A stretch of 64,000 nucleotides of DNA. Source: Actinomadura parmotrematis (GTDB lineage: Bacteria; Actinomycetota; Actinomycetes; Streptosporangiales; Streptosporangiaceae). Below the pieces are notes generated by a model. That model had not been told where the DNA came from. It saw nothing but the letters and a program-made list of their open reading frames with translations, and did not search any database. How positions within the stretch are numbered: the first letter of the stretch is position 1; each line of letters starts with the position of its first letter. Of this stretch, positions 60,187 through 64,000 are shown piece by piece. The DNA lies in assembly GCF_019458805.1 (NCBI RefSeq), contig NZ_JAIBOA010000011.1, positions 1 to 64,000 of the forward strand, given 5' to 3'. Position numbers and translations under genes: made by a program.

Positions 60187-61301
60187 TGGACCGCCAGGGG
60201 CACGTCCTCATCGCGCCGGACAAGTTCAAGGGCTCGCTCACCGCCCGGCAGGTCGCCGCGCACGTCGCCGCCGGGCTGCGGCGCGCCGCGCCGGGCGTCC
60301 CGCTCGTCGCGCTGCCGGTCGCCGACGGCGGCGACGGCACCGTGGACGCCGCCGTCGCCGCCGGGTTCGACCGGATCCCCGCCGACGTCACCGGTCCGAC
60401 CGGGCGGCCCGTCGCCGCCTGCTACGCGCGGCGCGGCGGCACCGCCGTCGTCGAGCTCGCCGAGGCGTCCGGGCTGCGCCGCCTGCCGGGCGGCGCCCCC
60501 GCCCCGCTCGCCGCGACGAGCCGCGGCACCGGCGAGCTGATCGACGCCGCCGTCCGCGCGGGCGCGACCCGCATCGTCCTCGGCCTCGGCGGCAGCGCCT
60601 GCACCGACGGCGGCACCGGCCTCGCCGCCGCGCTCGGCGCCCGCTTCCTCGACGCCGGAGGCGCCGAGCTGCCGCCCGGCGGCGGCGCCCTCCGCGACCT
60701 CGCCCGCGTCGAGGCCGCGCCGCCGCTCCGCGCCGTCGAGGTGATCGTCGCCAGCGACGTCGACAACCCGCTGCTCGGCCCGGACGGCGCCGCCGCCGTC
60801 TTCGCCCCGCAGAAGGGCGCGGGCCCCGGCGACGTCCGGGTCCTGGAGGACGGCCTCGCCCGGCTCGTCGCGGTCACCGGCCGCGCCGACGTCGCCGAGC
60901 GGCCCGGCGCGGGCGCGGCGGGCGGCGTCGGGTTCGCCGCCCTCGCCCTGCTCGGCGCGACCGTCCGGCCCGGCATCGGCTACCTGCTGGACCTGCTCGG
61001 CTTCGCGGACCGCGCCGCCGGGGCGCGCCTCGTCATCACCGGCGAGGGCTCCCTCGACCGGCAGACCCTGCGCGGCAAGGCCCCCGCCGGCGTCGCCCGC
61101 GCCGCCGCCCAGGCCGGCGTCCCCGCGATCGCCGTCGCCGGCCGCCGCGCCCTCACCGGCGAGCAGCTCCGCCGCGCCCGCCTCCAGGCCGCCTACGCCC
61201 TCACCGACCTGGAACCCGACCCCGGCCGCTGCATGACCGCCGCCGGCCCCCTCCTCGAACGCCTCGCCGCCGACCTCATCGCCCCCGACTGGCTCTTGTA
61301 G
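60186..61301 (+). CDS. glxK: Glycerate kinase, type 1
   Basis: A 371-residue glycerate kinase. The N-terminus APDKFKGSLTARQVAAHVAAGLRRA, PVADGGDGTVDAAV, and GLGGSACTDGGTGLAAALGARF are all family signatures. It phosphorylates D-glycerate to 2- or 3-phosphoglycerate, feeding glyoxylate-derived carbon to central metabolism. GTG 60183 and ATG 60186 are both possible; the ATG, overlapping the preceding stop, is given. It sits between hyi and allantoinase genes. Confidence 0.9.
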   Translation: MDRQGHVLIAPDKFKGSLTARQVAAHVAAGLRRAAPGVPLVALPVADGGDGTVDAAVAAGFDRIPADVTGPTGRPVAACYARRGGTAVVELAEASGLRRLPGGAPAPLAATSRGTGELIDAAVRAGATRIVLGLGGSACTDGGTGLAAALGARFLDAGGAELPPGGGALRDLARVEAAPPLRAVEVIVASDVDNPLLGPDGAAAVFAPQKGAGPGDVRVLEDGLARLVAVTGRADVAERPGAGAAGGVGFAALALLGATVRPGIGYLLDLLGFADRAAGARLVITGEGSLDRQTLRGKAPAGVARAAAQAGVPAIAVAGRRALTGEQLRRARLQAAYALTDLEPDPGRCMTAAGPLLERLAADLIAPDWLL

Positions 61302-61310
61302 GGAGATCGT

Positions 61311-62648
61311 GTGACCGACCGCTACGACCTGGTGATCCGCTCGCGCCGGGCGGTGCTCCCCGGCGGGGAGCGGCCCGCCGCCGTCGCCGTCCGCGACGGC
61401 CGGATCGCCGCGATCGAGGACGCCGCCGCGCCGCTCGCCGCCGCCGCCGAGACCGACCTCGGCGACGTCGCGCTGCTGCCCGGCCTGGTCGACACCCACG
61501 TCCACATCAACGAGCCCGGCCGCACCGAGTGGGAGGGCTTCGACACCGCCACCCGCGCGGCCGCCGCGGGCGGCGTCACCACGCTGGTCGACATGCCGCT
61601 GAACTCGCTGCCGCCGACCACCACCGCCGCGAACCTGGAGGTCAAGCGGGACGCCGCCCGCGGCGCGGTGTTCGTCGACGTCGGCTTCTGGGGCGGCGCG
61701 ATCCCCGGCAACGTCCCCGACCTGCGGGGGCTGCACGAGCGCGGCGCGTTCGGGTTCAAGTGCTTCACCGCCGACTCCGGCGTCCCCGAGTTCCCACCGC
61801 TGTCCCCGGCCGAGCAGCGCGCCGCGTTCGCCGAGATCGCCGCCCTCGACGGCCTGGTCATCGTGCACGCCGAGGACCCCGCGATCCTCACCGACCCGGA
61901 CGGCGGCGACTACCCGGCGTTCCTGGCGTCCCGGCCGCCGTCGGCCGAGCGCGCCGCCGTCGAGCGCGTCATCGCGATCGCCGCCGAGACCGGCGTCCGC
62001 GCCCACATCCTGCACCTGTCGGCCGCCGACTGCCTCGAACCCCTCGCCGAGGCCCGCGCCGCCGGGCTGCGCGTCAGCGCCGAGACCTGCCCGCACTACC
62101 TGACGCTGTCGGACGAGGACGTCCCCGGACCGACGTCCACCGCCTACAAGTGCTGCCCGCCGATCCGCGGCGCCGCCAACCGCGACGCTCTCTGGCAGGG
62201 CCTCGCGGACGGCGTCCTCACCTGCGTCGTCACCGACCACTCACCCTGCACCGCCGACCTCAAGGCCGGCGACTTCGCCACCGCCTGGGGCGGCGTCTCG
62301 TCCCTCCAGCTCGGCCTGTCCGCCGTCTGGACCGCCGCGCGCGCCCGCGGTCACGGCCTGCGCGACGTCGTCCGCTGGATGGCCGAAGGCCCCGCCGCCC
62401 TCGCCGGCCTGACCGGCCGCAAGGGCGCCATCGCCGTGGGCGCCGACGCCGACCTGACCGCGTTCGACCCCGACCGCGCGCACACCGTCGACCCCGCCGC
62501 CCTGCACCACCGCAATCCCGTCACCCCCTACGCCGGCCGCACCCTCACCGGCCTCGTGCAGGCCACCTGGCTGCGCGGCGCCCCCGTCGACCTCGCCGCC
62601 CCGCCGCGCGGCGAGCTGCTCGCCCGCCCCGGAACGGAGACCCTGTGA
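61311..62648 (+). CDS. allB: Allantoinase
   Basis: A 445-residue dihydroorotase-like amidohydrolase. Metal-binding [17 protein letters not shown], the probable carboxylated lysine in [17 protein letters not shown], and [12 protein letters not shown] and [11 protein letters not shown] identify it as allantoinase. It hydrolyses the allantoin ring to allantoate. The GTG start lies nine bases after the glycerate kinase stop, and it overlaps the allantoicase gene by four bases. Confidence 0.92.
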   Translation: MTDRYDLVIRSRRAVLPGGERPAAVAVRDGRIAAIEDAAAPLAAAAETDLGDVALLPGLVDTHVHINEPGRTEWEGFDTATRAAAAGGVTTLVDMPLNSLPPTTTAANLEVKRDAARGAVFVDVGFWGGAIPGNVPDLRGLHERGAFGFKCFTADSGVPEFPPLSPAEQRAAFAEIAALDGLVIVHAEDPAILTDPDGGDYPAFLASRPPSAERAAVERVIAIAAETGVRAHILHLSAADCLEPLAEARAAGLRVSAETCPHYLTLSDEDVPGPTSTAYKCCPPIRGAANRDALWQGLADGVLTCVVTDHSPCTADLKAGDFATAWGGVSSLQLGLSAVWTAARARGHGLRDVVRWMAEGPAALAGLTGRKGAIAVGADADLTAFDPDRAHTVDPAALHHRNPVTPYAGRTLTGLVQATWLRGAPVDLAAPPRGELLARPGTETL

Positions 62649-63661
62649 CCGCCGATTTCGCCGCCCTCCCCGACCTCGCCGGCCGCCTCCTCGGCGGCTC
62701 GGTGCTGGCCGCCAGCGACGAGTCGTTCGCCGCCAAGGAGAACCTCCTCAACCCGTGGGCGTCGCGGTTCTCCCCGGAGACCTTCGGCGCCAAGGGCCAG
62801 GAGTACGACGGCTGGGAGACCGCCCGCCGCCGCCCCGACGCGTCCGGCGCCTACGGCCACGACTGGGCGCTCGTCCGCCTCGGCGTGCCCGGCGTCGTCC
62901 GCGGCGTCGTCGTCGACACCGCATGGTTCAAGGGCAACTACCCGCCGCACGCCTCCGTCGAGGCGTGCGCGCTGCCCGGCCACCCCTCGCCCGCCGAGCT
63001 CGCGGACGCTCCCTGGACGGAGATCGTCCCGCGCAGCCCGCTGAAGGGCGACGCCGCGCACGCCTTCCCCGTCGACAGCGGGCGGCGCTTCACGCACGTC
63101 CGCCTCAACATGTTCCCCGACGGCGGCATCGCCCGGCTGCGCGTCCACGGCGAGGCCGTCCCCGACCCCGCGCTGCTGGACGGCCTCACCGTCGACCTCG
63201 CCGCCCTGGAGAACGGCGCCCGCGTCCTGGACTGCTCGAACATGTTCTACTCGCGGCCCGACAACATGCTCCTCCCCGGCCTCGCCCGCAACCAGGCCGA
63301 GGGCTGGGAGACCGCCCGCCGCCGCGAACCCGGCCACGAGTGGGCCGTCATCCGCCTCGCCGCCGCCGGCGTCGTCCGCCTCGCCGAGTTCGACACCACC
63401 CACCTGAAGTTCAACGCGCCCGCCGAGGTGTCCCTGGAAGGCGCCACCGGCGCGTCCCCGTCCGCCTGGACCGAACTGCTGCCCCGCACCCGCGTCCAGC
63501 CGGACGGCCGCCACCGCTTCCGCCTGGACGGCGCGCCGCCGGTCACTCACGTCCGCCTCAACATCCACCCGGACGGCGGTCTCGGCCGCCTCCGCCTCTT
63601 CGGCGACCTCACTCCCGAGGGCACCCGCACCCTCACCGACCGCTGGACCGCCACCACCTGA
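62645..63661 (+). CDS. alc: Allantoicase
   Basis: A 338-residue protein built from two similar jelly-roll allantoicase domains. Each carries a W-E-T-A-R-R-R motif (GWETARRR at about residues 57 and 222) and an HVRLN motif ([12 protein letters not shown] and [12 protein letters not shown]). It cleaves allantoate to ureidoglycolate and urea. With the preceding enzymes this takes urate to ureidoglycolate; the lyase or urease needed to finish is not in the window. GTG start, coupled to allB. Confidence 0.92.
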   Translation: MTADFAALPDLAGRLLGGSVLAASDESFAAKENLLNPWASRFSPETFGAKGQEYDGWETARRRPDASGAYGHDWALVRLGVPGVVRGVVVDTAWFKGNYPPHASVEACALPGHPSPAELADAPWTEIVPRSPLKGDAAHAFPVDSGRRFTHVRLNMFPDGGIARLRVHGEAVPDPALLDGLTVDLAALENGARVLDCSNMFYSRPDNMLLPGLARNQAEGWETARRREPGHEWAVIRLAAAGVVRLAEFDTTHLKFNAPAEVSLEGATGASPSAWTELLPRTRVQPDGRHRFRLDGAPPVTHVRLNIHPDGGLGRLRLFGDLTPEGTRTLTDRWTATT

Positions 63662-63679
63662 CCGGCCGATGCTGGGCGC

Positions 63680-63907
63680 ATGACGTCCGAACCCGGCACG
63701 ACACTCGGCGAGAAGGTCCTCCTCGGCACCCTCGTCTGCTGGCTGCTCGCCCCGGGCTGGGTCCTTCTCGCCCGCCACCACGTCCCGCCCTGGCTGCTCT
63801 GGACGACCTTCGCCGCCCTCCTCGCCCCGCTGCCGCCGACCTGGCTGTACCTGACCTACGCGGCCGACGCTCGAACGGATTCTCAAGAAACGGCAATCGA
63901 ACAGTGA
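63680..63907 (+). CDS. Small two-helix membrane protein
   Basis: A 75-residue protein with two hydrophobic segments, VLLGTLVCWLLAPGWVLLA at about 13-31 and WLLWTTFAALLAPLPPTWLYL at about 38-58, and a short polar tail (ADARTDSQETAIEQ). No family is recognised. It lies 18 bases after allantoicase and may be the last gene of the operon, or a separate gene. Beyond it, the final 93 bases of the window are lower in GC and show no gene. Confidence 0.7.
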   Translation: MTSEPGTTLGEKVLLGTLVCWLLAPGWVLLARHHVPPWLLWTTFAALLAPLPPTWLYLTYAADARTDSQETAIEQ

Positions 63908-64000
63908 TCATGCAGTAACTTACCGTGACATGCCCAGCTCCCGCCATGAACATCCGATCGAACTCATCCGAAAATGCCCCGAAGTCGTCATCCCCCTACT

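Overview
The window is very GC-rich with near-universal G/C at third codon positions, frequent GTG and probable CTG starts, and many four-base stop/start overlaps. It carries several cytochromes P450, ECF sigma factors with SnoaL-like tails, a PucR regulator, and a helix-turn-helix plus DUF397 pair. Together these point to a filamentous actinomycete. An Actinomadura-like member of the Streptosporangiales is my best guess, but nothing in the window proves the genus. No rRNA, tRNA, CRISPR array, transposase or phage gene was seen.

Layout. (1) 0.1-8.4 kb holds housekeeping and orphan genes: a quinone-oxidoreductase-like enzyme, a Uma2 protein, a DUF1707 protein, a membrane-anchored BNR-repeat protein overlapping a D-cysteine desulfhydrase, a previously easy-to-miss 25-residue protein with seven cysteines, and a secreted exonuclease/phosphatase-fold protein with altered active-site residues. 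(2) 8.5-22.8 kb is a steroid-catabolism-type regulon: ferredoxin and Zn alcohol dehydrogenase, a FadA5-type thiolase coupled to a metallo-beta-lactamase-fold protein, CYP125, and a six-gene operon (SDR, two P450s, GT4 glycosyltransferase, methyltransferase, alpha/alpha-toroid protein) that ends in a perfect 26-bp-arm terminator. Five KstR-type sites (TnnAACnnGTTnnA or one mismatch) sit in its four promoter regions, and two promoters share two further operator-like palindromes. (3) 22.8-32.0 kb holds an AfsR/SARP-type regulator, a lipoprotein, a methyltransferase, NTF2-like proteins, two ECF sigma factors and an FMN reductase. (4) 32.0-34.3 kb is a WhiJ/AbaA-like developmental-type locus with a duplicated long palindrome, one intact and one broken DUF397 gene, an XRE/DUF5753 regulator and a frameshifted ATPase-fold gene. 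(5) 34.3-36.7 kb is a DrrAB-like ABC exporter with an F420/NADP-reductase-like protein. (6) 36.8-43.5 kb is a compact gene cluster resembling OleA/OleC/OleD hydrocarbon or beta-lactone biosynthesis, with two P450s and a GT2 glycosyltransferase but no OleB. (7) 43.5-50.8 kb holds a siderophore-interacting protein, a serine hydrolase and two giant beta-helical membrane paralogues. (8) 50.9-63.9 kb is a purine-catabolism locus: PucR divergent from a long operon encoding OHCU decarboxylase, HIU hydrolase, uricase, the three xanthine dehydrogenase subunits, 8-oxoguanine deaminase, hydroxypyruvate isomerase, glycerate kinase, allantoinase and allantoicase.

How the parts work together. The steroid block looks like one regulon able to oxidise a sterol side chain (CYP125), shorten it (FadA5) and supply electrons, with an attached glycosyl/methyl-transfer operon of unknown product. 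The Ole-like block is predicted to condense two acyl chains and activate the product, and the lack of OleB makes a beta-lactone end product plausible. The purine locus converts xanthine to allantoate and routes the glyoxylate carbon through hydroxypyruvate and glycerate. The most promising undescribed items are the KstR-linked glycosyltransferase operon, the OleB-less Ole cluster, the cysteine-rich microprotein and the duplicated palindrome/DUF397 unit.
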